The position numbers were made by a program, and so were the translations under genes. From the NCBI GenBank assembly GCA_003641465.1, contig QNAJ01000031.1, positions 1-10,836 of the forward strand: DNA of 10,836 nt, read 5' to 3'. Shown here one piece after another: positions 1 to 6,445 of this stretch; position 1 is the first letter of the stretch, and every line of letters begins with the position of its first letter. The DNA comes from Verrucomicrobiota bacterium (lineage in GTDB: Bacteria > Verrucomicrobiota > Kiritimatiellia > B70-G9). The notes beneath the pieces are model-generated. The model worked only from the letters and a program-made list of their open reading frames with translations, was not told the origin of the DNA and searched no databases.

Positions 1-180
1 AAGGGACGGAAGTTTCCGCGGTTGGGACGGGTATCGGTCTACTTCGGAGAGCCCATAGTCCCGGAGGAGATTGCGGCGTGTGCGCGGTCCGCTGATGGGC
101 GAGCTGATTTCGGGGCGGTGTCAAAGCTGGTCATGGATCGTATCCGCAGGCTTGCTGAAAGTCGGCCCGGTCCGGCATGA
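1..180 (+). CDS. 1-acyl-sn-glycerol-3-phosphate acyltransferase (PlsC-like), C-terminal end only
   Basis: Reading frame 1 is open from the first base to a TGA at 178-180 and gives 59 residues, so the 5' part lies outside the window. The segment PRLGRVSVYFGEPIVPEE resembles the last conserved block of PlsC-family acyltransferases, where a basic stretch leads into a V-x-V-x-F-G-E-P-I strand followed by a helix ending in I..L. The family acylates lysophosphatidic acid to phosphatidic acid at the inner membrane. The catalytic HX4D motif is upstream and not visible, so the assignment rests on this tail alone. Other acyltransferases of the same fold (for example PlsC-like domains in other lipid pathways) are possible. 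Confidence 0.6.
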   Translation, partial: KGRKFPRLGRVSVYFGEPIVPEEIAACARSADGRADFGAVSKLVMDRIRRLAESRPGPA

Positions 181-224
181 AGTCCGTGTGTACGGCCTCC
201 GGACTGCGCGCGCCTTTAAAAATA

Positions 225-253
225 TTGTCAAGCAAAACTGTCGCTTATATAAA
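225..253 (+). promoter_or_regulatory. Candidate sigma70-type promoter (distal) for the IspD-like gene
   Basis: TTGTCA (225-230), a 17-base spacer and TATAAA (248-253) match five of six consensus bases in each box. It lies in an AT-rich island (about 213-276) inside an otherwise GC-rich region between the plsC-like stop and the next gene. Transcription would start near 260, giving a leader of roughly 108 bases. Confidence 0.5.
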
Positions 254-300
254 TTCCGTCAAGAAATACTATTCCTCAGCCGAAAAAAGGTCGAACTCCC

Positions 301-331
301 TTGACACGGCCCGCCGTGCAGGTGGCATACT
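301..331 (+). promoter_or_regulatory. Candidate second promoter (proximal) for the IspD-like gene
   Basis: A perfect -35 box TTGACA (301-306) is followed after 19 bases by CATACT (326-331, four of six matches). The spacer is longer than ideal, so this is weaker than the distal promoter in spite of its perfect -35. Transcription would start about 30 bases before the ATG at 368. Confidence 0.35.
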
Positions 332-367
332 CGGGAGCAAAGGGGCACCGTGGACGGAGGCCGGCCC

Positions 368-1084
368 ATGGCGCGAAAGCAGATATCACCTGCCTGGGGA
401 ATAGTTATCTCGGGGACCCGCTCCCAGTTCCTGGATGCAGATACGGAAGTAGCTTTCATTACCTTGGGCAATATCCCTGTTCTGGGATGGTCACTGAAGG
501 CCTTCGAAGAGGCTGCCTCCGTGGAAGCAGTGCTGGTGGTCGCTGGGAAGACGAGGCTGGCAGAGGTGGAAAGTATGGTGCGGCTGCTGGGATACGGAAA
601 GGTACGCAAGATTGTGGCTGGCGGGACCCAGTGGCTGAAATCGGTTCAAGCCGCGGTGGATGTTCTCGAGGATGAAGAGCCGGAATCGGTGGTGCTCCAT
701 TCCGCCGCGAGGCCGCTGGTGACAGCTGGAACCATTGAAAGCTTATTGAGCGCCTTGCGGCGCTTTGACGGGGCCGTCGCCGGTACCCCGCTGACGGAGA
801 CCGTCAAGCTGGCGGCATCCAACGGCCGGGTGACCAAGACGGTCACCGAAGGCCAGTGCTGGTGCGCGCACACCCCCCAGGCATTCTTTTTTTCCGACCT
901 CAAGCGGGCAGTCAGTGCAGCTCTAAAGCGAAAGCAGAAGGTGGAAGAAGATATTTCCGTCCTTTGGGAAAAATCCAAGAAGCAGGTGGTCATGGTTGCA
1001 GAGGATATCGAGAATATCCAAATTTCCCGGTACGATCAGCTTCACCGGGTGGCTGCCCTGATGCAGGGCTCAGGCAGCACCTGA
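368..1084 (+). CDS. IspD-like cytidylyltransferase homologue, probably catalytically inactive
   Basis: The protein has 238 residues, normal for IspD (2-C-methyl-D-erythritol 4-phosphate cytidylyltransferase). ATG 368 is chosen over GTG 350 because GGAGG at 356-360 sits 7 bases before it. Recognisable IspD landmarks in order: VAGGTQWLKSV (83-93, family GG..R..SV), VVLHSAARPLV (108-118, family VHDAARP), PLTETVK (141-147), TVTEGQCWCAHTPQAF (158-173, family T.dR..LW..QTPQ.F) and NIQIS (216-220, family NIK(I/V)T). By hand alignment to E. coli IspD, the Gly-rich CTP loop (AAG.G.R) is replaced by ISGTRSQFL, Lys27 by Val28, Asp106 by Ser112, Arg157 by Glu161 and Lys213 by Gln218; only Thr140 (Thr145 here) persists. 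The fold seems kept while metal, CTP and substrate contacts are gone. It may be a regulatory or structural pseudoenzyme, or it may act on something else. Its stop faces the GH20 gene 41 bases away, with no clear terminator between them. Confidence 0.75.
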   Translation: MARKQISPAWGIVISGTRSQFLDADTEVAFITLGNIPVLGWSLKAFEEAASVEAVLVVAGKTRLAEVESMVRLLGYGKVRKIVAGGTQWLKSVQAAVDVLEDEEPESVVLHSAARPLVTAGTIESLLSALRRFDGAVAGTPLTETVKLAASNGRVTKTVTEGQCWCAHTPQAFFFSDLKRAVSAALKRKQKVEEDISVLWEKSKKQVVMVAEDIENIQISRYDQLHRVAALMQGSGST

Positions 1085-1125
1085 GCTATAACCGGCAGCG
1101 CGAGACGCACCCAGGACGTCGCCCA

Positions 1126-2925
1126 TCAGGAGCAAAGAGCAGCCCTTTCGCAAGTGTGCAGGACGCGCTCAATATCTTCCAGACGATCGGGATAGTAAGC
1201 CCGCAGCCAAGCTTCGCGGTAGCTTTCGCGGAAATGACGGATGATTCCGGCAAGCCGCCGGGGGGTAAAGCTGCGAAATTTGTTCAGTGCTGCAGTGATG
1301 GCCGACGCACTGAGCGCCAAGGCCAGCTCCCGCCGATCCTGATTGTTCATGAGCGGCCCGGCGGCGCGTACCTCGATACTGTCAGCCGCGGCAAAGGCAT
1401 CCTGGGAGCCGATGCGTACCGGACAGGGACCCGGCTGGGATCTGGATAATATTCCCGGATCCCAAGGCCAAGAGGGAAGGACAGATTCCGCCCTCCGGTA
1501 CAGCCGCGCCAGTTCCCCGCTGCGCCTGCCGCCGAAGAAGAGATTGAACGCCTTTTCGAAGTAGTCTTGCGTCGTAGCAGGATTCCAGCTCAAGGCGGCC
1601 GCCAGAGCCAGCCCATAGTAGCCCGAAGGCAGCATATTGAAGTGTCCCATGTCGCCCCATTCGGTTACCAGCATTCCGTCGGCAGCCTGCCTCACCGCCT
1701 CCCGGACGTAACCCCGGATATTTGCCGCGGAGGCTGAGACATCATGGAATACCCGCCGATAGCCGCGCAGGCCCGGGCACACCACGGTTGAGAGTCCAGA
1801 GTGGACGAAGCGGGTGAACTTGGCGAAATTCATTACTGGTTCGTAGCCCCAATCCAGAATGATCACATCAGACGGGAGTCCGGCGAGCACATCGGGATGA
1901 TGTTCGGGAAAGTCTCCCCAGATCATCAATCTCTTTCCCCAGCGCTGACAGATACGATCGAGATACCTGACGTAGCCGCGGAATTCGCCTATCGGATCCC
2001 GGCGCCGGCCCGGTATGCGTTTCCGGCCCAGATCGTAAGGTTCGTCACAGCAGGCATTGAAGTAGGGGGCCGGATGAAGAGAGGCGTATTCTTCGAGGAG
2101 TCTACCGGCCAGCTCTCGTGCCTCGCGCAGAGCGGGACACAAGGTGGCTCCCCTGAGGCGTTGGTGCCACGTCATTCTCGCCCAACTGGCTGCCGGAGGA
2201 CGCTCGGCCAGACACCGGAAGCGCGGCAAACTGAGGATACGACCCATGTGCCCCAGCAGCGCCAGACAGGGGACCAGCGTGATTCCCTCCCGCCGACAGA
2301 AGCTGTCCAGCCGGAGTATTTCCTCAGATGAGAAAGCGGACGGAGTATCCGGTATGCCGGGAACTGAGAGGAAATCGTAAACATGTTCCACATATAACTG
2401 GAGCATATTGAATTTCAATGCGGATAGTTTTGTCACGTATTGCTCGAGACGAGGAGGCCGCGGAATCCTGCCGCGGGAGACATCCAGGAGGAATCCCCGG
2501 GTGGCCAGCGCTGGCCAGTCGCGGATTTCAACGCAGGGAATACCGCGGCGGCACTGGTAGAGCAGTTGCCACAGGGTCCACAGGGCGTGTCGCGTCCCCG
2601 CCGGACCTCGTGCCCGGATGCGGATGCGATCGGTATCAACGCTCAAGTCATACCCTTCATTTCCCCCTGATTTACAAATTATTTCCACGATAGTTCCGCG
2701 GGCGTCGCACCGGGTGCGTGGTTTGAAAACGTGGACTGTAGCCGGCATACCGATCGCGGCAAATCGGTCGAGCATGCGGATACAAATTTCCACAACATCC
2801 CGGGGAGACTGTGGGAGGATCACCAGCCTCAGCGGTAGGTGGGGGGAACACGATCCCTTTCGGGGGGTAACACTCTGTGGCTCCGGCAGGAAAAGCAGTT
2901 TCCTTTTTTGATTTTTGCCCGGCAT
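1126..2925 (-). CDS. Glycoside hydrolase family 20 protein (beta-N-acetylhexosaminidase-like)
   Basis: With ATG 2925 as start the product has 599 residues. A TTG at 2985 would add 20, but the family-like beginning LLFLPEPQSVT (the GH20b N-terminal domain, about 10-115) favours the ATG. The catalytic TIM barrel opens with RGFLLDVSRGRIPR (143-156), then LKFNMLQLYVEH (family LNx.QLY.E), LVPCLALLGHMG (218-229) and FNACCDEPYDLG (289-300). The Asp294-Glu295 pair there fits the GH20 polarising Asp and acid/base Glu of substrate-assisted catalysis. MIWGDFPEHHP and TEWGDMGHFN follow. GH20 enzymes remove terminal beta-linked N-acetylglucosamine or N-acetylgalactosamine. I see no signal peptide, so it is probably cytoplasmic and would act on imported or recycled amino-sugar oligomers. 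No sugar transporter or other glycosidase is adjacent, so the substrate is open. The 3' end converges on the IspD-like gene. Confidence 0.85.
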   Translation of the reverse strand: MPGKNQKRKLLFLPEPQSVTPRKGSCSPHLPLRLVILPQSPRDVVEICIRMLDRFAAIGMPATVHVFKPRTRCDARGTIVEIICKSGGNEGYDLSVDTDRIRIRARGPAGTRHALWTLWQLLYQCRRGIPCVEIRDWPALATRGFLLDVSRGRIPRPPRLEQYVTKLSALKFNMLQLYVEHVYDFLSVPGIPDTPSAFSSEEILRLDSFCRREGITLVPCLALLGHMGRILSLPRFRCLAERPPAASWARMTWHQRLRGATLCPALREARELAGRLLEEYASLHPAPYFNACCDEPYDLGRKRIPGRRRDPIGEFRGYVRYLDRICQRWGKRLMIWGDFPEHHPDVLAGLPSDVIILDWGYEPVMNFAKFTRFVHSGLSTVVCPGLRGYRRVFHDVSASAANIRGYVREAVRQAADGMLVTEWGDMGHFNMLPSGYYGLALAAALSWNPATTQDYFEKAFNLFFGGRRSGELARLYRRAESVLPSWPWDPGILSRSQPGPCPVRIGSQDAFAAADSIEVRAAGPLMNNQDRRELALALSASAITAALNKFRSFTPRRLAGIIRHFRESYREAWLRAYYPDRLEDIERVLHTCERAALCS

Positions 2926-2935
2926 TTGTGTACCT

Positions 2936-2964
2936 ATTCTGATGGACCCGGCAGACGATGTCAG
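2936..2964 (-). promoter_or_regulatory. Candidate promoter of the GH20 gene
   Basis: On the minus strand CTGACA (2964-2959, five of six) is followed by 17 bases and CAGAAT (2941-2936, four of six). The -10 box ends only 10 bases before ATG 2925, so the transcript would have almost no leader. This fits the lack of a good ribosome binding site there. Confidence 0.35.
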
Positions 2965-2977
2965 TTTTTTTCGGCCG

Positions 2978-3253
2978 ATGCACAAGCGCGCAGTGGTCAG
3001 ATACGAGGGACTGGTGCAGGGTGTGGGGTTCCGGTATACTGCCGTAAGTTTAGCCCGGAGGCGGGACGTGGATGGATACGTGCGTAATGAGCCGGATGGG
3101 ACGGTGACGTTAGTCGCTCAGGGGCCCCGGCAGGAAATCGAGGCCCTTCTACAGGATATCCGGCGGTCTCACTTGGGGCGCTACATAACCGGGGAACACC
3201 TGCGATGGGAGGAACCTCAGGACGGGCTGGAGGGATTCGTAATCCGCTACTGA
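2978..3253 (+). CDS. acyP: Acylphosphatase
   Basis: This 91-residue product has the usual acylphosphatase length and signature. VRYEGLVQGVGFRYTA (7-22) carries the phosphate-binding loop with catalytic Arg19, and GYVRNEPDGTV (33-43) carries catalytic Asn37. The enzyme hydrolyses carboxyl-phosphate anhydrides such as acetyl phosphate or 1,3-bisphosphoglycerate in the cytoplasm. ATG 2978 is chosen because family members start about eight residues before the loop; ATG 2942 is in frame and would add 12 residues. Neither has a clear Shine-Dalgarno sequence. The gene diverges from the GH20 gene and is followed after 18 bases by the phosphoesterase, so the two are probably co-transcribed. Confidence 0.93.
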   Translation: MHKRAVVRYEGLVQGVGFRYTAVSLARRRDVDGYVRNEPDGTVTLVAQGPRQEIEALLQDIRRSHLGRYITGEHLRWEEPQDGLEGFVIRY

Positions 3254-3271
3254 AAAGACTGTGGTGAGGCA

Positions 3272-3994
3272 ATGAGATACGCAATTCTGGGTGATATTCA
3301 CAGCAATCTGGAAGCGCTCCAGGCGGTACTTGAGGATATCAAGGCCGTGGGAGTTGATAAGTATGTCTGTGTGGGAGATATCGTGGGATACAACAGCAAT
3401 CCCCGGGAATGCCTGGAGATCGTTCGCAACCTGGATTGTGAGACCGTCAGGGGCAACCACGACCACTACTGTTCGCACGACGAATCGCTGACCGGGTTTC
3501 ATCCTCTGGCGGCAGACGTCGTGGACTGGACCCGGCAGCAGCTTTCACCTGAGGACAGAGAATACCTGCGGAATCTGCCCCTGGTGAGACAGGTGGAAAG
3601 CTTTACCGTGGTGCACAGCACTTTGGACAATCCCGATATGTGGGGATATGTATTCGACGCCCTGGATGCCGAAGCCAACTTCAACTACCAGGTTACTTCG
3701 GTATGTTTCTGTGGCCACACCCATGTGCCGTTGGCCTTCGAGAAAGCGGATGTGGTTCGCGGCGGCTTGTATGAGAAGATAAAGATTCAGGTTGGCCGCA
3801 AGTACTTCGTCAACGTGGGCAGCGTGGGACAGCCGCGTGACGGCGATCCGAGAGCGGCTTATGTGATTTATGACCTGGACAAGAACGAGATTCAGCTCCG
3901 GCGCGTGCCGTACGACTTCCGCATCACCCAGCGCAAGGTGCTTGCGGTGGGACTTCCCAGTCGAATCGCGGCGCGCCTGGCGGTGGGACGCTGA
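3272..3994 (+). CDS. Metallophosphoesterase (YfcE/MJ0936-like, Metallophos_2 type)
   Basis: The 240-residue protein carries all the metal-binding motifs of the calcineurin-like phosphoesterase fold: GDIHSN (7-12), GDIVGY (35-40), GNHD (61-64), VVHST (113-117) and CGHTH (147-151), followed by the typical NVGSVGQPRD segment. These residues hold a dinuclear metal centre that hydrolyses phosphomonoesters or phosphodiesters. Substrates differ widely in this family and cannot be read from the sequence. No signal peptide is present, so it is cytoplasmic. GGTGAGG (3263-3269) just before ATG 3272 is a good ribosome binding site. It lies 18 bases after acyP and 28 bases before the next gene, which suggests one operon. 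Confidence 0.9.
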   Translation: MRYAILGDIHSNLEALQAVLEDIKAVGVDKYVCVGDIVGYNSNPRECLEIVRNLDCETVRGNHDHYCSHDESLTGFHPLAADVVDWTRQQLSPEDREYLRNLPLVRQVESFTVVHSTLDNPDMWGYVFDALDAEANFNYQVTSVCFCGHTHVPLAFEKADVVRGGLYEKIKIQVGRKYFVNVGSVGQPRDGDPRAAYVIYDLDKNEIQLRRVPYDFRITQRKVLAVGLPSRIAARLAVGR

Positions 3995-4022
3995 TATCAC
4001 GGGATTCCAACGGGAGGCCAGA

Positions 4023-4817
4023 GTGGAAGATACATTCCGACTGCTGATTGCGGGATTGTGGGTGATCGCCGGGAGTGCGTGGGGAACGGGCCAGCTGGAT
4101 ATACAGGCCTCGCTGGAACATGACACCTTTCTCCTATATGAGCCCATCCGGCTCAAGATCGAGATTCATAACCGTCTGACGACGCCGCTGTCGGTGGGTG
4201 CCGACCGCCAGGTGACTTTGATTCTGGACGTCCGCGATGAGAATGGCGCTTTGCTCCCGCGTGAGGATGGCTGTCCTCCAATCGAGGGCGAAGTGGACCC
4301 CGGGGGTACTCTGGAGACCAGTCTGAATCTGCTGGACTGTTATGATTTGCGCCGCCCTCGATCCTATTCCCTGCGGGTGCTCCTGGTTCATGGCGATAGT
4401 ACCCTTCAGCGGGGCCCCTTTTTCTTTGAAATCCGTCTGGGGCGGAATGAGGCCCGTGAATCCGCCGTCCTCCCGGATGGCGCGCGGCGGCGCTATGCGC
4501 TGTACAGCCTGGTGCGCGATGGAGCGGAGAGGTTGCTCCTGCAGGTGGAAAACCCGGATGCCGCGGCCTGCCTGGGGACGATCGACTTCGGTCGGGTTCT
4601 GCGATTCTATCATCCCCGCCTGACAGTGGATGCCGAGGGGCGCGGTCATGTGGTATACCAGTCGGGAGAGACAAGCCCTCCTGTCTTCGTGCATGTGGTT
4701 GTGGGGCCGAACGGGGCGGTGGTGCATCGGGAAACTGTGGCGCAACCCTTTGGAGGCACGGCCGATCTGGTACCGGATAACATCTGGGGCTACAGATTGA
4801 AGAGCAGTGGGGAATGA
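4023..4817 (+). CDS. Exported protein of unknown function with an Ig-like beta domain
   Basis: I do not recognise a named family. GTG 4023 is preceded by GGGAGG (4012-4017) at 5 bases, and the resulting 264-residue protein starts with a plausible signal peptide: a short charged start, hydrophobic core LLIAGLWVIAGSAW and likely cleavage near Gly21. Residues 25-138 look like a beta sandwich: DTFLLYEPIRLKIEIHNR resembles the opening of Ig-like or BsuPI-type domains of surface proteins, followed by alternating strands. The C-terminal third has LTVDAEGRGHVVYQ, a pattern seen in beta-propeller or bacterial Ig repeats. There are three cysteines (84, 106, 183) after the signal. It would act in the periplasm or at the outer surface. 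It follows the cytoplasmic phosphoesterase by 28 bases, so co-transcription is likely but a shared role is not evident. Confidence 0.75.
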   Translation: MEDTFRLLIAGLWVIAGSAWGTGQLDIQASLEHDTFLLYEPIRLKIEIHNRLTTPLSVGADRQVTLILDVRDENGALLPREDGCPPIEGEVDPGGTLETSLNLLDCYDLRRPRSYSLRVLLVHGDSTLQRGPFFFEIRLGRNEARESAVLPDGARRRYALYSLVRDGAERLLLQVENPDAAACLGTIDFGRVLRFYHPRLTVDAEGRGHVVYQSGETSPPVFVHVVVGPNGAVVHRETVAQPFGGTADLVPDNIWGYRLKSSGE

Positions 4818-4966
4818 GGGGGATCCACCTTCATCCGGTGATATCCACGGGGGAGTCCAGCGGCCCGCTTTTCCGCATACCGATTCTTTTCAGATCTGCT
4901 TTTGGGTTATCAGACGTTTCCGGTAATGGCCCGCAAGTGAACCGCCGGGAGCATGAGGTACGAGAG

Positions 4967-4994
4967 TTGACAAGCGCCGGTTTTGTGCTATTGG
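4967..4994 (+). promoter_or_regulatory. Candidate promoter for the small basic protein gene
   Basis: A perfect TTGACA (4967-4972) is followed by a 16-base spacer and TATTGG (4989-4994), which is preceded by an extended -10 TG (TGC at 4986-4988). The -10 hexamer is poor, but the combination lies about 70 bases before the ATG at 5065. It sits in a 247-base region (4818-5064) that has no convincing gene. Confidence 0.4.
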
Positions 4995-5064
4995 GGTGTC
5001 TGCATTGTGGTTATCCGGATTTGTATCACGGAATCATGGTGGTCAGGAGAGAGGAATAGGTGCC

Positions 5065-5217
5065 ATGTCAGTTCATCGCAGCCTGAAGGGCGCAACGCGC
5101 ATCGGCGTCAAGAGAAATGTCCTCAAGCGATTCGAGCGGATTGATATCCTCCGCAAACAGGGCAAGTGGAAGGAAGGCGACCGCGCCTTCGGGCTTCCCA
5201 AGACCAAGGTCGACTGA
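5065..5217 (+). CDS. Small basic protein (Chlamydiae/Verrucomicrobia-type, probably ribosome-associated)
   Basis: The 50-residue product is strongly basic. It has the hallmark layout of a short family annotated 'small basic protein' in Chlamydiae, Verrucomicrobia, Planctomycetes and related candidate phyla: MSVHRSLKG at the start, KRNVLKRFERI in the middle and KWKEGDRAFGLPKTK at the end. Its molecular role is not established; size, charge and conservation suggest RNA or ribosome binding, which is inference. ATG 5065 is preceded by AGGAGAGAGG (5045-5054) and a closer AATAGG (5055-5060). The TGA at 5215-5217 is at the normal family length. The pseudouridine synthase frame begins immediately at, or overlaps, this stop. 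Confidence 0.85.
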   Translation: MSVHRSLKGATRIGVKRNVLKRFERIDILRKQGKWKEGDRAFGLPKTKVD

Positions 5218-5941
5218 AGTCCGCCTTAATCTTTATCTCGCCCGGTGTGGTTGTGGAGCGCGAAGGGCCTGTGATCGCCTGGTTCGGGAAGGCAAGGTTA
5301 CTGTCAACGGCAGAGTTGTGAATCTGCCGTCTTTTCGTGTCCATCCGCATACGGACGATGTTCGGGTGGAGGGGCTCAAAGTCCGGCCGGCCCCGCCCAG
5401 ATACTATGTTTTCTATAAGCCACGGGGGGTGCTCTCCACTATGGCGGATCCGCAGGGGCGCCCTTGTGTGGGAGATTATATCCGACGTTTGGGTGAGCGG
5501 GTTTTCCCGGTCGGCCGGCTGGATCGCGACAGCGAGGGGCTGCTTCTGCTGACCAACGACGGCGACTTTGCTGAACGGATTCTTCATCCCCGACATCACG
5601 TCGCCCGGGTGTACCAGGTATGGACCGACAGGATGCTTACCGCGGCGGAGCGCCAACGGATTACGCGAGGGTTACGTTGTGACGGCCGCGTATTGCGTGC
5701 CGCCGAGTTGAAGCGCATGGGCCGCGAGGGAAAGTCTTTCGTATACCGGATTGTACTGCGTGAGGGACGCAATCGTCAGATACGCCGATTGATGCGGCAG
5801 CTCGGTGTCCGGATTCTCCGCCTGCGGCGTACAGCTATAGGAGCGATAACCCTGGGCCGACTGGAACCGGGTGAAATCGCGCCCTTGGACTGGCACAGGA
5901 TCGGATATCTGCGACCTGCTGCGGCGGATCAAAGCGGGTAA
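5117..5941 (+). CDS. RsuA/RluB-family rRNA pseudouridine synthase (start uncertain)
   Basis: The product carries an N-terminal S4 RNA-binding domain (RLNLYLARCGCGARRACDRL, about residues 36-80 from ATG 5117). The catalytic domain has YKPRGVLST (100-108), PVGRLDRDSEGLLLLTNDGD (131-150, catalytic Asp136), and later REGRNRQIRRLMRQLG. These are signatures of the RsuA/RluB/RluE/RluF group, which isomerise single uridines in ribosomal RNA; the target site cannot be told. The start is a problem. The S4 domain begins at about 5222, but the only usual start codons in frame upstream are ATG 5117 and TTG 5141, both inside the small basic protein gene, giving a 101- or 77-base overlap and an unconserved-looking lead of about 30 residues. 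A non-canonical start near 5219 or a frameshift from the upstream gene are alternatives. The 3' end faces the next gene 19 bases away. Confidence 0.88.
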   Translation: MSSSDSSGLISSANRASGRKATAPSGFPRPRSTEVRLNLYLARCGCGARRACDRLVREGKVTVNGRVVNLPSFRVHPHTDDVRVEGLKVRPAPPRYYVFYKPRGVLSTMADPQGRPCVGDYIRRLGERVFPVGRLDRDSEGLLLLTNDGDFAERILHPRHHVARVYQVWTDRMLTAAERQRITRGLRCDGRVLRAAELKRMGREGKSFVYRIVLREGRNRQIRRLMRQLGVRILRLRRTAIGAITLGRLEPGEIAPLDWHRIGYLRPAAADQSG

Positions 5942-5960
5942 GCTGTCCGGTTGGGAGGCT

Positions 5961-6383
5961 TCAGGTCCACGCCTTTTCCACAAAGTGCTCAATGATATAG
6001 CGGACGGCACTCTCCAGATCGGGCAGGATCTTGGTGCAGAAGCGCACCATCCAGGGGCTGCAGTCCTTGAACTCGAACGGGGAAAAGGCGACCACAAACT
6101 TGCCCAGATCGTGGGAGGCATAGAAGACTTCCATGGCGGTACCAATGGAAGGCTTGCTGTAGTTGACCAGCACGATATCGGCATCGCGGATGTCCTGAAG
6201 GTCGAATTCGACGATTTCGTTCGCGCTGTCAACTTCACGGTCTTTGAAATTCCGACGCATAGGGTCGAGAATGGTGAAATGCTCTTGCAGCATCTTTTTG
6301 GCGGCTTCACGCCATTGCCGTGCGTGTCCCTCATGAACGTCCATTATCGGGCCGCAGAGATAGATTTTTTTCCTGGCACTCAT
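5961..6383 (-). CDS. Nucleoside 2-deoxyribosyltransferase-like protein
   Basis: The 140-residue product starts with KKIYLCGPI (5-13), the first strand and nucleotide-binding turn of the nucleoside deoxyribosyltransferase fold. Next come DPMRR (40-44), DIRDADIVLVN (64-74) and SIGTAMEVFYA (79-89); Glu85 in the G-T-x-x-E context fits the catalytic glutamate. Family members exchange bases between deoxynucleosides or hydrolyse the N-glycosidic bond of nucleoside monophosphates (Rcl/DNPH1, MilB, BlsM). Without the substrate pocket I cannot choose. ATG 6383 has a GGAGG site (6393-6389) 5 bases upstream. No other nucleotide salvage gene is adjacent. It may have its own promoter in the 112 bases that separate it from the TPR gene on the same strand. 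Confidence 0.8.
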   Translation of the reverse strand: MSARKKIYLCGPIMDVHEGHARQWREAAKKMLQEHFTILDPMRRNFKDREVDSANEIVEFDLQDIRDADIVLVNYSKPSIGTAMEVFYASHDLGKFVVAFSPFEFKDCSPWMVRFCTKILPDLESAVRYIIEHFVEKAWT

Positions 6384-6445
6384 TTACGCCTCCGGCAGCA
6401 TGGGGTAGTTTCTGCCACCAACTGTCCTGTTCCATCACGGGGGGT

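Noticed and set aside
181..205. Inverted repeat AGTCCG/CGGACT just after the plsC-like stop, considered as a terminator
   Set aside because: The stem is only 6 bp with a 13-base loop and is not followed by a T run, so it is not a convincing intrinsic terminator.
177..404. 75-codon frame across the plsC-like stop and the promoter region
   Set aside because: It runs through two promoter-like sequences and overlaps the IspD-like start. No ribosome binding site or protein pattern supports it.
1085..1125. Possible shared terminator between the convergent IspD-like and GH20 genes
   Set aside because: No stable hairpin with a T run on either strand is visible in the 41 bases. The 19-base gap between the other convergent pair (5942-5960) is equally empty.
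1801..2331. 176-codon plus-strand frame within the GH20 gene
   Set aside because: The opposite strand encodes the GH20 catalytic barrel with its Asp-Glu pair. This frame has no recognisable feature.
3545..4745. Two 203-codon minus-strand frames opposite the phosphoesterase and exported protein genes
   Set aside because: Both mirror well-supported plus-strand genes, lack ribosome binding sites and have shadow-like composition.
4814..5059. 81-codon frame with an ATGA overlap to the exported protein gene
   Set aside because: The overlap looks like coupling, but the translation has no domain or membrane pattern, and the frame runs through the candidate promoter of the small basic protein. It is probably chance in a 247-base intergenic region.
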